From NCBI RefSeq assembly GCF_030849505.1, contig NZ_JAUJFI010000011.1:1-61592 (forward strand): DNA of 61,592 nt. Direction: 5' to 3'. The stretch comes from Azospirillum isscasi. Its GTDB lineage: Bacteria; Pseudomonadota; Alphaproteobacteria; Azospirillales; Azospirillaceae. Of the stretch, positions 50,984 through 59,983 are shown one piece after another; position 1 is the first letter of the stretch; each line of letters begins with the position of its first letter. The notes under the pieces were generated by a model, which worked only from the letters and a program-made list of their open reading frames with translations, was not told the origin of the DNA and searched no databases. The position numbers and the translations under genes are program-made.

Positions 50984-52597
50984 TCAGGCGGCCATCTGCT
51001 CCAGGGTTTCGGCCAGGACGTCCACGTCCTCCGCCTCGGGCAGGCCGGTCCAGGGGATCAGCTCCCGCCCGGTGTTGGCGAGGCGCTTGGGCTCCATATG
51101 GCCGATCACCGCCGTGCCCTCCCGCGCAATACGCAGAATGTCGCCGTCCTCCGGGATCAGCGCGCGGTCCACGCCGCAGGCGCGGGCGAGACGGGCGTGG
51201 GCCTCCAGATGCTCCATGGTGCCGTGCACCGGCACGGCGAAGCGCGGGCGGATCAGGTCGTACATGCGGATCAGGTCGTCCCGCTTCGGGTGGCCCGACA
51301 CATGCACCGGCGCGTCGGCGGGGGTGACCACCTCCACACCCTTGGCCTTCAGATGATCCTGCACGTCGGCCAGCGCCTCCTCGTTGCCGGGGATGGCGCG
51401 GGCGGAGAAGATCACCGTGTCGCCGCCCTCCAGCCACAGCTCGCGGTGGCCGTCGCGGGCCAGACGGCTGAGCGCCGCCCGCTCCTCGCCCTGGCTGCCG
51501 GTGCACAGGAAGACGAGGTTCCGGCGCGGTGTCCAGGAGGCTTCCATGATGGAGATGAACTCCGGGGCCTTGTCCAGATAGCCGCTGGCGCGGGCCGCCT
51601 TCTCCATGCGCAGCATCGAGCGGCCGACCAGCACCACCTTGCGGTCGTGGGCCGCCGCGGCCTCCGCCACCGCCTGCATGCGGGCGACGTTGGACGCGAA
51701 GCCGGTCACCGCGATGGCGCCCTTGCGCCCGGCGAAGGCGTCCATCAGGCCGGCGCGGGCGTCCGCCTCCGACCCGGTGGTGCCGTCCACGTTGGCGTTG
51801 GTGCTGTCGCACATCATCGCCAGCACGCCCCGGTCGCCCAGCCGCTTCAGCGCGTCCAGGTCCATGGTCGGGCCGACCAGCGGGTGCGGGTCGAACTTCC
51901 AGTCGCCGGTGTGCAGGACCGTGCCGGCCTTGGTGTGGATCGCCACCGACACCGGCTCGGGGATCGAGTGGGTGACGGTGATGGTCTCGATGCCGAAGGG
52001 GCCGATCTCGAAGGCCGCACCCGGCTCGAACACGCGGATGCGGGCATGGCGCAGGCCGCCGGTCTCCTTCAGCCGGTCGCGGATGACGTGCGCGGCGAAG
52101 GGGGTGGCGTAGATCGGGCATTCCAGGCCCGGCCACAGATGGTGGATCGCGCCGATGTGATCCTCGTGCGCGTGGGTGACGACCAGCCCGACCACGTCGT
52201 CCATCCGCTCCTCGATGAAGGAGGGATCGGCCATCAGGCTGTCGATGCCCGGCGCCTCGTCGCCCATGAAGGCGACGCCGGCGTCCACGATCAGCCATTT
52301 CCCGGCATGGCCGTAGAGCGCCATGTTCATGCCGATGCGCGAGCAGCCGCCCAGCGGGATGAACAGGATTTCGTCGTTGCCCGGCACCGGGCCGGGGACC
52401 GGCGCGCCCGCCGGGCGGCTCACCCGGGGCCGCTCGAAGGGTTTGACGGGATTCTGGTTCTTCTGGAAACGGGGACCGCCGGACTTGCCGTTGCGGACAT
52501 CACCAACAATCGTGTTCGGGCGGTTGCCGCCGAGATTGGAGTTCGGGCGGTTGCCGCCCTTGGGCGCCGCGCGGCGGCGCTTGTTGTCAAACGTCAT
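50984..52597 (-). CDS. rnj: Ribonuclease J
   Basis: 537 residues. The first ~73 residues are a disordered, Asn/Gly/Pro/Arg-rich extension (GGNRPNSNLGGNRPNTIVG). The metallo-beta-lactamase/beta-CASP core follows: FIPLGGCSRIGMNMALYG, the zinc motif THAHEDHIGA, HTGDWKFD, CDSTNAN, FLCTGSQGEERAALSRLA, VHVSGHPKRDDL and VPVHGTMEHLEAHA. RNase J is a 5'-3' exo- and endoribonuclease in mRNA turnover and rRNA maturation; in alphaproteobacteria it works beside RNase E. Total length is normal once the extension is counted, though the C-terminal domain is short. It is divergent from the low-complexity BON gene, with a 505-base gap. Confidence 0.93.
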   Translation of the reverse strand: MTFDNKRRRAAPKGGNRPNSNLGGNRPNTIVGDVRNGKSGGPRFQKNQNPVKPFERPRVSRPAGAPVPGPVPGNDEILFIPLGGCSRIGMNMALYGHAGKWLIVDAGVAFMGDEAPGIDSLMADPSFIEERMDDVVGLVVTHAHEDHIGAIHHLWPGLECPIYATPFAAHVIRDRLKETGGLRHARIRVFEPGAAFEIGPFGIETITVTHSIPEPVSVAIHTKAGTVLHTGDWKFDPHPLVGPTMDLDALKRLGDRGVLAMMCDSTNANVDGTTGSEADARAGLMDAFAGRKGAIAVTGFASNVARMQAVAEAAAAHDRKVVLVGRSMLRMEKAARASGYLDKAPEFISIMEASWTPRRNLVFLCTGSQGEERAALSRLARDGHRELWLEGGDTVIFSARAIPGNEEALADVQDHLKAKGVEVVTPADAPVHVSGHPKRDDLIRMYDLIRPRFAVPVHGTMEHLEAHARLARACGVDRALIPEDGDILRIAREGTAVIGHMEPKRLANTGRELIPWTGLPEAEDVDVLAETLEQMAA

Positions 52598-53102
52598 ACG
52601 TCCTTCTGCTTCACAACATCACGGGCCGGCATTCAACGCTGCCGGGCGGGCGTGCATCGGGTGTCGATGCGGATCTCGGGGGTCTCCCCGGCCTCGCCGG
52701 CGGCGCCAGGACCGTGGGGACGGGTCGAGGCGGCCAGCCGATGCGGCCAGGGAGAGCGCTGTTCGAGCCAGTAATCCAGACGGGGCCATTGGTCAACCGT
52801 TGAATCGCCGCTCGCAATGGGGTGTGCCGGACGGTCACCCGAAGGTTACGGCCATTTCCCGGCGACGTTGCACATATGTTTCCTCCACCGCCGCGTTCAA
52901 GGGGCCGCCGATGCTGATTTTTCGCGGTGCGGCAGCGGGGCGGCAGCGGGGCGGCGGAAATGGGCGCCCGGCAGCCGGGCGGGAGGCTGGCCTGTGTGCG
53001 GCGCATGGCAACAAAGCCGCCCCGCCGCCGCGACCCTTCGCCCATTGCCCTGTTGATTGCGGACGCCCGGTGAACGGGCACCGTTCAAATGGGGAGTATC
53101 CC
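52598..53102 (+). promoter_or_regulatory. Divergent intergenic region, RNase J / BON protein
   Basis: 505 bases without a credible gene; the frames present are Arg/Pro/Ala-rich and lack ribosome sites. The only structure found is a perfect palindrome TGAACGG-GCA-CCGTTCA at 53071-53087, directly ahead of the GGGGAG ribosome site of the BON gene, so it could be an operator or a translation-controlling stem. Promoters for both genes must lie here. Confidence 0.45.
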
Positions 53103-54311
53103 ATGTCCGACTATGAATCCAGGTGGAGGAACGACCAGGGCTACCGCCGCGACGAGGACCGGTGGGAGCGCGACCGCGAGCGTGGCGAGAGCCGCGAATG
53201 GAGCGGCGGTCCGTACCAGAACCGTGGCCGCGACGAATTCGGCCAGTCCGGTTCCGGCTGGGGTCAGTCCGGCCGTTCCGCCATGATGGGCGGCGGTGGG
53301 CGCCAGCCCGGCTACGGTTACGAGGGCCAGGGCCGCGAAGGCTTCGACTATGGCCGGGACTATTGGCGCCAGCAGGAAGGCCGCGGCGATTACGGCCAGG
53401 GCTCCTACGGCCAGGGCTCCGGATCTCGCGATTACGGGCGCGATTACGGGTCCCGCGGCGCCTACGGCCAGGGCCAGCGCGACTGGCGCTCCCGCGACGA
53501 GCGCCAGGGCTATGAGGACCGCGGCGACTACGGCCAGGACTTCGGGTATCGCGGCGGCTTCGGGCGTTCCGATTACGGCAGCGGGTCCTACGGTGGCCGT
53601 GACTACGGAAGCCGCGACTATGGCGGCTCCGATTACGGGTCGTACGGTTCCGGAAGCCGCGATTACGGAAGCCGGGACTACGGACGCCGCGATTACGGCC
53701 GCATGGGCTATGGCGGCGGCGGCGGTGGCGGCGGTGGTTATGGCCGCAACGAGGATCGCGGTTTCCTCGAACGGGCCGGCGACGAGGTGGCCTCCTGGTT
53801 CGGCGACGAGGATGCGGAGCGCCGGCGCCGCATGGACGCCCGGCAGGACGAGCGTGGCTCCCAGTTCCACCGGGGCCGCGGGCCGCGCGGCTACACCCGC
53901 TCCGACGACCGCATCCGCGAGGACGTGAACGACCGCCTGACCGATGATCCTTACATCGACGCGTCCGAGATCGACGTGACCGTCAGCAATTGCGAAGTCA
54001 CGCTGAGCGGGACGGTGGACGACCGCCGGACCAAGCGCCGCGCCGAGGACATGGCGGAGACGATTTCCGGCGTCCGCCATGTGCAGAACAACCTGCGCGT
54101 CCGCCAGCAGACCTACGGCAGCGGCGGAACCACCGCCGGGGCGTCGGCCATGGCCGGTCTCGGCACCTCCGGGTCCGGAACCGGAATGGGCACCTCCGGA
54201 ATGGGCACCTCCGGTACCAGCGGCACCAGCGGTACCAGCATGAGCGGAACCGCCGGCACGACGGGCAGCACCGTGTCCAGCACCAGCCGCACCGGCGGCA
54301 CCGTCCGCTGA
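53103..54311 (+). CDS. BON-domain protein with long Tyr/Gly/Arg/Ser low-complexity N-terminus
   Basis: 402 residues. Residues ~1-220 are almost only D, R, G, S, Y and Q: repeated YGQGS, RDYGSRDYG, SDYGSYGSGSRDYG and a Gly run (~205). Next comes the conserved SWFGDEDAERRRRMD segment (~240), then a BON domain (~267-332: RIREDVNDRLTDDPYIDASE, VTLSGTVDDRRTKRRAED, HVQNNLRV), and a Gly/Thr/Ser tail with GTSGTSGTS repeats. BON domains usually bind membranes or osmotic-stress partners. No signal peptide, so cytoplasmic. Such tyrosine- and arginine-rich tracts are phase-separation prone in eukaryotic RNA-binding proteins; whether this holds here is inference. Start chosen by GGGGAG at proper spacing. 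Confidence 0.85.
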   Translation: MSDYESRWRNDQGYRRDEDRWERDRERGESREWSGGPYQNRGRDEFGQSGSGWGQSGRSAMMGGGGRQPGYGYEGQGREGFDYGRDYWRQQEGRGDYGQGSYGQGSGSRDYGRDYGSRGAYGQGQRDWRSRDERQGYEDRGDYGQDFGYRGGFGRSDYGSGSYGGRDYGSRDYGGSDYGSYGSGSRDYGSRDYGRRDYGRMGYGGGGGGGGGYGRNEDRGFLERAGDEVASWFGDEDAERRRRMDARQDERGSQFHRGRGPRGYTRSDDRIREDVNDRLTDDPYIDASEIDVTVSNCEVTLSGTVDDRRTKRRAEDMAETISGVRHVQNNLRVRQQTYGSGGTTAGASAMAGLGTSGSGTGMGTSGMGTSGTSGTSGTSMSGTAGTTGSTVSSTSRTGGTVR

Positions 54312-54326
54312 GCCGTCCCCGACGCG

Positions 54327-54354
54327 CCCCTTCCGCCGCCACCGGCGGGAGGGG
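54327..54354. terminator. Bidirectional terminator-like hairpin
   Basis: 54327-54338 (CCCCTTCCGCCG) pairs with 54343-54354 (CGGCGGGAGGGG), 12 bp with one G-T and a 4-nt loop, between the convergent BON and GH15 genes. No T tract. Confidence 0.6.
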
Positions 54355-54369
54355 CCTCCCCTCCGCCCG

Positions 54370-56166
54370 TCAATCCCCGTCCTTGCGCTGCTCCACGGGC
54401 TTTTCCGCGCGGGTCAGGTTGAAGGCCGTGTTGATGAGCGCGATGTGGGAGAAGGCTTGCGGGAAATTGCCGACCAGCCGCTTCGCCCGCGTGTCGTACT
54501 CCTCCGACAGCAGACCCAGGCCGTTGCGCAGGGCGAGCAAGCGCTCGAACAGCGCCTCCGCCTCCGCCTGCCGCCCCTGGAGCACATAGACGTCGGCCAG
54601 CCAGAAGGAGCAGGCGAGGAACACGCCCTCTCCGTCGGGAAGCCCGTCGTCGGTCCGCTCCGTCCGGTAGCGCATGACGAGGCCGTCCTGCATCAGTTCC
54701 CGCTCGATGGCGGCGACGGTGCCCTGGATGCGGGGATCGTCCACCGGCAGGAAGCCAACCATCGGCAGCATCAGCAGGGCCGCATCGACGTGGCCGGCGC
54801 CGTAATGCTGGACGAAGCTCCGCCGCTCCTGCGAATAGCCGTTGGCGCAGACGTCCTCGCAGATCGCCGTCCGCAGCGCCTTCCAGCGGTCCAGCGGCGC
54901 ATCCAGGCCGAATTTCTCGGCACTCTTCACCATGCGGTCCACGGCGACCCAGGCCATCACCTTGGAATGGGTGAAGTGCTTCGGGCCGCCGCGCACCTCC
55001 CAGATGCCTTCGTCCGGCTGGTCCCACACCGATTCCATATGGTCGAGGAGCGCGCACTGGACGCGCCAGGCTTCCGGCTTGATGGTGATGCCGCGCATCC
55101 GGGCCTGGTGCGCCGCGTCCATCATCTCGCCGTAGACGTCGAGCTGGAGCTGCGGGGCCGCGGCGTTGCCGACGCGGACCGGGCCGGCGCCCTCGTAGCC
55201 GGGCAGCCAGGGCACCTCCCATTCCAGCAGACGGCGTTCCCCGGCGATGCCGTACATGATCTGGATCTGCCGGGGGCTGCCGGCGATCGTGCGCAGGCCC
55301 CAGTCGCGCCAGTCCAGCGCCTCCTGCATATAGCCGGCGTTCATCAGCGCCAGCAGGGTCAGGGTGGCGTCGCGCAACCAGCAATAGCGGTAGTCCCAGT
55401 TCCGCACCCCGCCGAGCTGTTCGGGCAGGGAGGTGGTCGGGGCGGCGACGATGCCGCCGGTCGGGCGGTAGGTCAGCGCCTTCAGCGTGACCAGCGACCG
55501 CATCACCGCGTCCCGCCAGGGGCCGCCGTAGGTGCAGCGCCCGCTCCACTCCTCCCAGAAACGCTCGGTTTCCACCAGGGCCTGCTCGGCATCGACCGGC
55601 TCCGGCAGCGGCAGGTGGGAGGCGGAGTAGGTCATCACGAAGGCGACGCTCTCCCCCTCCGCCACGGTGAAGTCGGCGACGGTGCTCAGATCCTCGCCGT
55701 GGATCGGGGCGCTGGTGTGCAGGACGATCATGTCCGGCCCGGCGATGGCGCGCAGGGTGTGCGGCCCGATCCGCGTCACCCACGGCACGATGTGCCCGTA
55801 GCCGAAGCGCAGCGTCAGGTCCATCCGCATGGCAACGCGCCCGCGCCGCCCGCGCAGGATGCGCACGATGTCCGACGCCTCCCCGCGCGGCGGCATGAAG
55901 TCGATCAGGGTGACGGCGCCCTCCGCCGTCTCGAACTCCGTCTCCAGGATCAGGCTGTCGCCGCGGTAGCGCCGGCCCGTCCGCGCGTCGGGATCGCGCG
56001 GGCGCAGCAGCCAGCGCCCGTTCTCCGGCGTGCCCAGCAGCGCGGCGAAACAGGCGTCGGAATCGAAGCGCGGCCAGCACAGCCAGTCGATGGAGCCTTC
56101 GGCGGACAGGAGGGCCGCGGTTTCGCAGTCCCCCAGAAGGGCGTAATCCTCGATGCGGGAGGCCAT
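54370..56166 (-). CDS. Glycoside hydrolase family 15 (glucoamylase/trehalase-like)
   Basis: 598 residues from ATG 56166 (MASRIEDYALLGDCETAALL). The N-terminal beta-sandwich (SIDWLCWPRFDSDACFAALL) and the (alpha/alpha)6 barrel match the bacterial GH15/trehalase-like family of this length. Visible active-site parts are VRNWDYRYCWLRDATLTLLA (~255), GIWEVRGGPKHFTHSKVMAW with the general-acid Glu (~390), and SEEYDTRAKRLVGNFPQAFSHIALINTA with the base Glu (~555). No signal peptide, so cytoplasmic. Substrate is probably trehalose or a short alpha-glucan. It is divergent from the beta-helix gene (starts 184 bases apart), and the longer upstream frame is non-coding. Confidence 0.92.
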   Translation of the reverse strand: MASRIEDYALLGDCETAALLSAEGSIDWLCWPRFDSDACFAALLGTPENGRWLLRPRDPDARTGRRYRGDSLILETEFETAEGAVTLIDFMPPRGEASDIVRILRGRRGRVAMRMDLTLRFGYGHIVPWVTRIGPHTLRAIAGPDMIVLHTSAPIHGEDLSTVADFTVAEGESVAFVMTYSASHLPLPEPVDAEQALVETERFWEEWSGRCTYGGPWRDAVMRSLVTLKALTYRPTGGIVAAPTTSLPEQLGGVRNWDYRYCWLRDATLTLLALMNAGYMQEALDWRDWGLRTIAGSPRQIQIMYGIAGERRLLEWEVPWLPGYEGAGPVRVGNAAAPQLQLDVYGEMMDAAHQARMRGITIKPEAWRVQCALLDHMESVWDQPDEGIWEVRGGPKHFTHSKVMAWVAVDRMVKSAEKFGLDAPLDRWKALRTAICEDVCANGYSQERRSFVQHYGAGHVDAALLMLPMVGFLPVDDPRIQGTVAAIERELMQDGLVMRYRTERTDDGLPDGEGVFLACSFWLADVYVLQGRQAEAEALFERLLALRNGLGLLSEEYDTRAKRLVGNFPQAFSHIALINTAFNLTRAEKPVEQRKDGD

Positions 56167-56349
56167 GGCGCGCGCTCGAACGATGGGAGGGGTGTGCCCT
56201 TGGGCAACGGCCCGCGGTCCCCCCGGGTTCCCGCGGGGCGGCGCCCGATCCCGACGAAGGTGTGTCGTCCGCTTTGACGATTCTGGCCGCCGGACGGGAA
56301 TGATAGCGTCTTCCCCCCGGCAGCCGCGCGCATCGACGCAACAGAACGC

Positions 56350-57858
56350 ATGGGGGCGACCATGGGAGCAGGACTCGTCACGACCCGGCTGCATGCCCTC
56401 CATCCTGTCCGGCTTGCGGCCGCCGCCTTTCTGGCGGCTTGCCCGGCCGCCGTGGGCGCGGAGCCTCCCGCCGTCCCGCTGCGGCCCGGCAGCGACATCC
56501 AGGCGGCGGTGGACCGTCACCCCCCCGGCACGCGCTTCCGGCTGGAGGCGGGCGTCCACCGCCTGCACTCGATCGTCCCAAAGGACCGCAACGTCTTCGA
56601 GGGTGCTCCCGGCGCGGTGCTGAGCGGGGCGCGGCGGCTGACCGCCTTCACCCGCCGCGGCTCCGTCTGGGTGGCCCGCGGGCAGACGCAGGAGGGTTGG
56701 GTCAACGCGGCGGATTTCTGCCGCGCCGGCTTCCCCCGCTGCGCCCGCCCGGAGGACCTGTTCATCGACGACGCCCCGATGCTGCATGTCGGCAGCCGGT
56801 CCGCCGTCGGGCCGGGGCGCTGGTTCTTCGATTACGACGCCGACGAGATCGTGGTCGGCGACGACCCCACCGGACGGACGGTGGAAACCAGCGTCACCGC
56901 CCGCGCCTTCGGGGGCAAGGCGTCGGGCGTCGTCATCCGCAATCTGACCGTCGAGAAATACGCCGCCCCCATCCAGGCCGCCGCCATCGACGCGGAGTTC
57001 GGCCCCGCCTGGACCGTCCGGAACACCCTCGTGCGCCTGAACCACGGAGTCGGCATCAACGCCGGCAGCGGCAGCCGCATTCTCGGCAACCGCGTCCTGG
57101 ACAACGGCCACGCCGGCTTTTCCGGGTCGGGGACGGACTTCCTGATCGCCGGCAACGAGTTCGCCCGCAACGGCTATGCCGGCGTCGATTTCCATTGGGA
57201 GGGCGGCGGCGGCAAGATCACCGAATCCCGCGGCGGCGGAATCGTCCGCGGCAACTGCGTCCACGACAATGTGGGCGCCGGGATCTGGGCCGACATCGAC
57301 GTGCACGGGCTCGTGATCGAGGACAATCTGGTCTTCGGCAACGCCGACAACGGCATCACCTACGAGATCAGCTACGACGGCGTGATCCGCAACAACCGCG
57401 TCGCCGACAACGGGCAGCGCGGCCAGGGCTGGTTCTGGGGCGCCCAGATCCTGATCTCAAGCGCGCAGGGCGTGAAGGTCTACGGCAACGACATCGACGT
57501 GCCGGGGGGCTACGGCAACGCGGTGACGGTGGTGTCCCAGGACCGCGCGCCCTACACCCCCGCCGTCGGCAACGAAATCTTCGGCAACCGCATCGTCATC
57601 CGCAACGCCAACGCGCGCGTCGGCGCCGTCACCGACGTGGACGCCGACAACGCCGTGGTCGCCGCCGGCAACCGGTTGTACGGCAACAGTTATCATCTGG
57701 CGGATCTGGGGGAGCGGGTCTGGTTCTGGAACGATGCGGAAGCCGATTGGAACGCCATCCGCGCCCAGGGGCAGGAGGCGGGAAGCGTGCTCCAGGCGGG
57801 CATCCCGCAGAAAACCCCGCTGGCCTGCCCCCCGGCGGCTGCGGACGGGAGCCGGTGA
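56350..57858 (+). CDS. Secreted right-handed parallel beta-helix protein
   Basis: 502 residues from ATG 56350 (ATG 56362 is equally possible). A signal peptide (VRLAAAAFLAACPAAVGAEP, cleavage after VGA) is followed by pectate-lyase-3/NosD-like repeats: SDIQAAVDRHPPGTRFRLEAG, then many short coils such as ILGNRVLDNGHAGF, IAGNEFARNGYAGVDF, IVRGNCVHDNVGAGI, VIEDNLVFGNADNGI and IRNNRVADNGQRGQ. The fold suits polysaccharide lyase, epimerase or binding functions in the periplasm or outside. No catalytic residues can be assigned. Ends with ACPPAAADGSR. Neighbouring GH15 suggests glycan metabolism only loosely. Confidence 0.82.
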   Translation: MGATMGAGLVTTRLHALHPVRLAAAAFLAACPAAVGAEPPAVPLRPGSDIQAAVDRHPPGTRFRLEAGVHRLHSIVPKDRNVFEGAPGAVLSGARRLTAFTRRGSVWVARGQTQEGWVNAADFCRAGFPRCARPEDLFIDDAPMLHVGSRSAVGPGRWFFDYDADEIVVGDDPTGRTVETSVTARAFGGKASGVVIRNLTVEKYAAPIQAAAIDAEFGPAWTVRNTLVRLNHGVGINAGSGSRILGNRVLDNGHAGFSGSGTDFLIAGNEFARNGYAGVDFHWEGGGGKITESRGGGIVRGNCVHDNVGAGIWADIDVHGLVIEDNLVFGNADNGITYEISYDGVIRNNRVADNGQRGQGWFWGAQILISSAQGVKVYGNDIDVPGGYGNAVTVVSQDRAPYTPAVGNEIFGNRIVIRNANARVGAVTDVDADNAVVAAGNRLYGNSYHLADLGERVWFWNDAEADWNAIRAQGQEAGSVLQAGIPQKTPLACPPAAADGSR

Positions 57859-58243
57859 TCCCCGGCCGCCCCTTCGCCAGGGAGAAGATCGGGAACGCCC
57901 CGACAAGGAAAGGTTTCGGCGACACCGTTACAATTTTGAAAAACTCACTAATTTGGTGGTACTTTGCGGATATCCGCGCACAGTATTATGATCTTGTTTG
58001 CGATTGACGGTCAAAAACAGCTGCGATGTTATAGACTCGATGCGGTCGCATAAGCCTCCTACAACATCGCTTTTCCGCTTGATCCGGTTCCTTTGATCGA
58101 ACAAGGCCAAAATCTTTGCCCAGAGTGCCAAAATCTTCGACGGGCGCGATGTTGGCGACGATCCTGCCCGGTTCAACGGAGGGCTGTGTCCAGGGGAAAC
58201 GGTTCGGAGCGCGTGGCGGAAGCGTGGCAGAAGGAGGTTTTGT
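57859..58243 (+). promoter_or_regulatory. AT-rich upstream region of the first pseudo-receiver regulator
   Basis: 385 bases with no convincing gene; a minus-strand 156-codon frame over it has no ribosome site. Two direct copies of GCCAAAATCTT (58106-58116 region and 24 bases further) precede the regulator by about 110 bases, and the AT content (57930-58100) is unlike the surroundings. This is the likely promoter/regulatory zone of the regulator at 58244. Confidence 0.35.
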
Positions 58244-59161
58244 ATGTTGCCGTGCAAAGACGGAGCGCGCCTGCCGACCGCCTTCCGCCGCGCCTCATCG
58301 GACACGCCCTTCACGCCCGACCGCATCCTGGCCGCCATCCCCCCGACCGCCGCGTCCGTGACCGTCTTCCCGATGAACGCAACCCCCCGCAACGCCACTC
58401 CGATGAACGATTCCGGCTCGTTCGGGTCCTATTACCGAATGTCCGGGGGCACGCGGCCCCTGGGGGAGGATCAGATCGTCACGGCCATCCTGCACGACGA
58501 AACACCGCTGACGCGGGAAAGCCTGTCCACCAGCCTGAACCTGTGCGGGCGGGGGGTGCGGGTGCTGACGGCGGCCTCCTTAGCCGATCTGGAAGGCGTG
58601 GTGCGGCGCGACGGCGCACCGGACGTCGCGCTGGCCAACTTCAGCGGACGGCTCGCCTCCGACCCGGAATTCCAGCCGAGGCTGGCGGAACTGCTGGCCG
58701 TGCTGAACGGCATCCCGCTCATCATGCTGTCGGATTCCGACGAGACGGCGACCGCGCTGGAGGCCATCCGCCAGGGCGCGCACGGCTACATCTCCACCAC
58801 CCTCAGCCTGACGATGGCGTTGGAGGCGATCCGTCTGGTCGCCGCGGGCGGCATCTTCGTTCCGGCGGCCATCCTGCACCGGCTGATCCTGGGGCAGGCC
58901 CCCGCGACCCATCCGGTGCCCCCCGCCCCCCTGGCCGCCATGGCGCCCGCGGTCAACGGCAAGCCCCACCTGACCCAGCTGACTCCCCGCCAGATCGCCG
59001 TTCTGGAATGTCTTCAGGAAGGCAAGCCGAACAAGGTCATCGCCCACGAGCTGGGCATGCGGGAAAGCACCGTCAAAGTCCATGTGCGGAACATCCTGCG
59101 GCGGCTCGGCGCCACCAACCGGACGGAAGCGGTGTGCCGCGTCATGCGCGAGGAAGAGTGA
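58244..59161 (+). CDS. LuxR-type regulator with pseudo-receiver domain (1)
   Basis: 305 residues from ATG 58244, preceded by AGAAGGAGG. A ~75-residue disordered N-terminus leads to a receiver-like fold: ILHDETPLTRESL has the acidic pair, but the phospho-acceptor position is Asn132 (DVALANFSG) and the late Lys is replaced (HGYISTTLS). The C-terminal GerE/LuxR helix-turn-helix is intact: LTPRQIAVLECLQEGKPNKV, then RESTVKVHVRNILRRLGATN (~240-300). It should bind DNA but cannot be switched by ordinary Asp phosphorylation. The gene converges on a paralogue at 59225. Target genes are unknown. Confidence 0.88.
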   Translation: MLPCKDGARLPTAFRRASSDTPFTPDRILAAIPPTAASVTVFPMNATPRNATPMNDSGSFGSYYRMSGGTRPLGEDQIVTAILHDETPLTRESLSTSLNLCGRGVRVLTAASLADLEGVVRRDGAPDVALANFSGRLASDPEFQPRLAELLAVLNGIPLIMLSDSDETATALEAIRQGAHGYISTTLSLTMALEAIRLVAAGGIFVPAAILHRLILGQAPATHPVPPAPLAAMAPAVNGKPHLTQLTPRQIAVLECLQEGKPNKVIAHELGMRESTVKVHVRNILRRLGATNRTEAVCRVMREEE

Positions 59162-59170
59162 AGGAACGCA

Positions 59171-59205
59171 GGGAACGGCGCGGACTCCGGTCCCGCGCCG
59201 TTCCC
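59171..59205. terminator. Bidirectional terminator-like hairpin between regulators
   Basis: GGGAACGGCGCGG (59171-59183) pairs with CCGCGCCGTTCCC (59193-59205), 13 bp with a 9-nt loop, between the convergent regulator genes. It is the strongest stem in this region and has no T tract. Confidence 0.65.
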
Positions 59206-59224
59206 TCGCGTCGCCGCAATCCTG

Positions 59225-59983
59225 TCAGGGCTGGTTCGTTTCCAAGGCCGCACCGCGGGACAGATGGGCGTGCGCCATGAAGGCGGCCTCCGTCCGGTTG
59301 GTGGCGCCCAGCTTTTTCAGCACGTTGCGCACGTGGGCCTTCGCCGTGTTCTCGCACATGCCCAGCATGTAGGCGATGATCTTGTTCGACTTGCCCTCGC
59401 GCATGCAGGTCAGCACGGCCATTTCCCGCGGCGTCAGCCCACCGATGCGGTCGGTCACCGGCACCGCCGCGCCCGGCGGCGGGGTCTGCGCAACCGCGAT
59501 GCCCCCCGGCACCGGCGCGATGAGCGATTGCAGCGAGGTGGCGGGCACGAAGGTCCCCCCGGCGGCGACCAGCCGGATCGCCTCCAGCATGACCCCCAGC
59601 CCGAGGCTGGGTACGATGTAGCCGCGCACGCCGAGGCGCAGGCTCTCCAGGATCATCCCGCCGTCGTCGCGGTCGGAGATGATCACCAGCGGCACCGGCA
59701 GGCAGGCCGACACGGCGTCGCGGATGGCGGCGCACAGGACGTCGTTCAGCCCCATCTGCGCGCCGATGTTGCACAGCACGACCTCCGTCCGCCCGTCCCG
59801 CGCCAGGACGCCGGCGGCGTCCTTCAGGGAGGCCACCGACCGCACGGTCATGTCCTGGCACAGCGTGCCGAGGCCCAGCGCGAAACAGTCGCGCGTCAGG
59901 CTGTTCGGGTCCACCAGGACCACCGCTATCCCCGGGGCGGTCCCTGGGGCAATCCCCGATTGCTGCGTGATTTCCGTCGTCAT
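59225..59983 (-). CDS. LuxR-type regulator with pseudo-receiver domain (2)
   Basis: 252 residues from ATG 59983 (MTTEITQQSGIAPGTAPGIA), preceded by AAGGGGGAG; the frame can extend 9 codons further. The receiver-like domain begins VVLVDPNSLTRDCFA, with Asn72 at the acceptor position (EVVLCNIGA), Ser in LVIISDRDD and no Lys in RGYIVPSLG. The LuxR helix-turn-helix is LTPREMAVLTCMREGKSNKI followed by CENTAKAHVRNVLKKLGATN. It is a clear paralogue of the genes at 58244 and 60694, and differs mainly in the acidic pocket (DP instead of DE). Confidence 0.88.
   Translation of the reverse strand: MTTEITQQSGIAPGTAPGIAVVLVDPNSLTRDCFALGLGTLCQDMTVRSVASLKDAAGVLARDGRTEVVLCNIGAQMGLNDVLCAAIRDAVSACLPVPLVIISDRDDGGMILESLRLGVRGYIVPSLGLGVMLEAIRLVAAGGTFVPATSLQSLIAPVPGGIAVAQTPPPGAAVPVTDRIGGLTPREMAVLTCMREGKSNKIIAYMLGMCENTAKAHVRNVLKKLGATNRTEAAFMAHAHLSRGAALETNQP

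Noticed and set aside
52611..53081. 156-codon minus-strand ORF between RNase J and the BON gene
   Set aside because: Pro/Arg/Ala-rich with no ribosome site; lies in the divergent promoter region.
57928..58398. 156-codon minus-strand ORF upstream of regulator 1
   Set aside because: Overlaps the promoter zone and regulator start, has no ribosome site and mixed composition.
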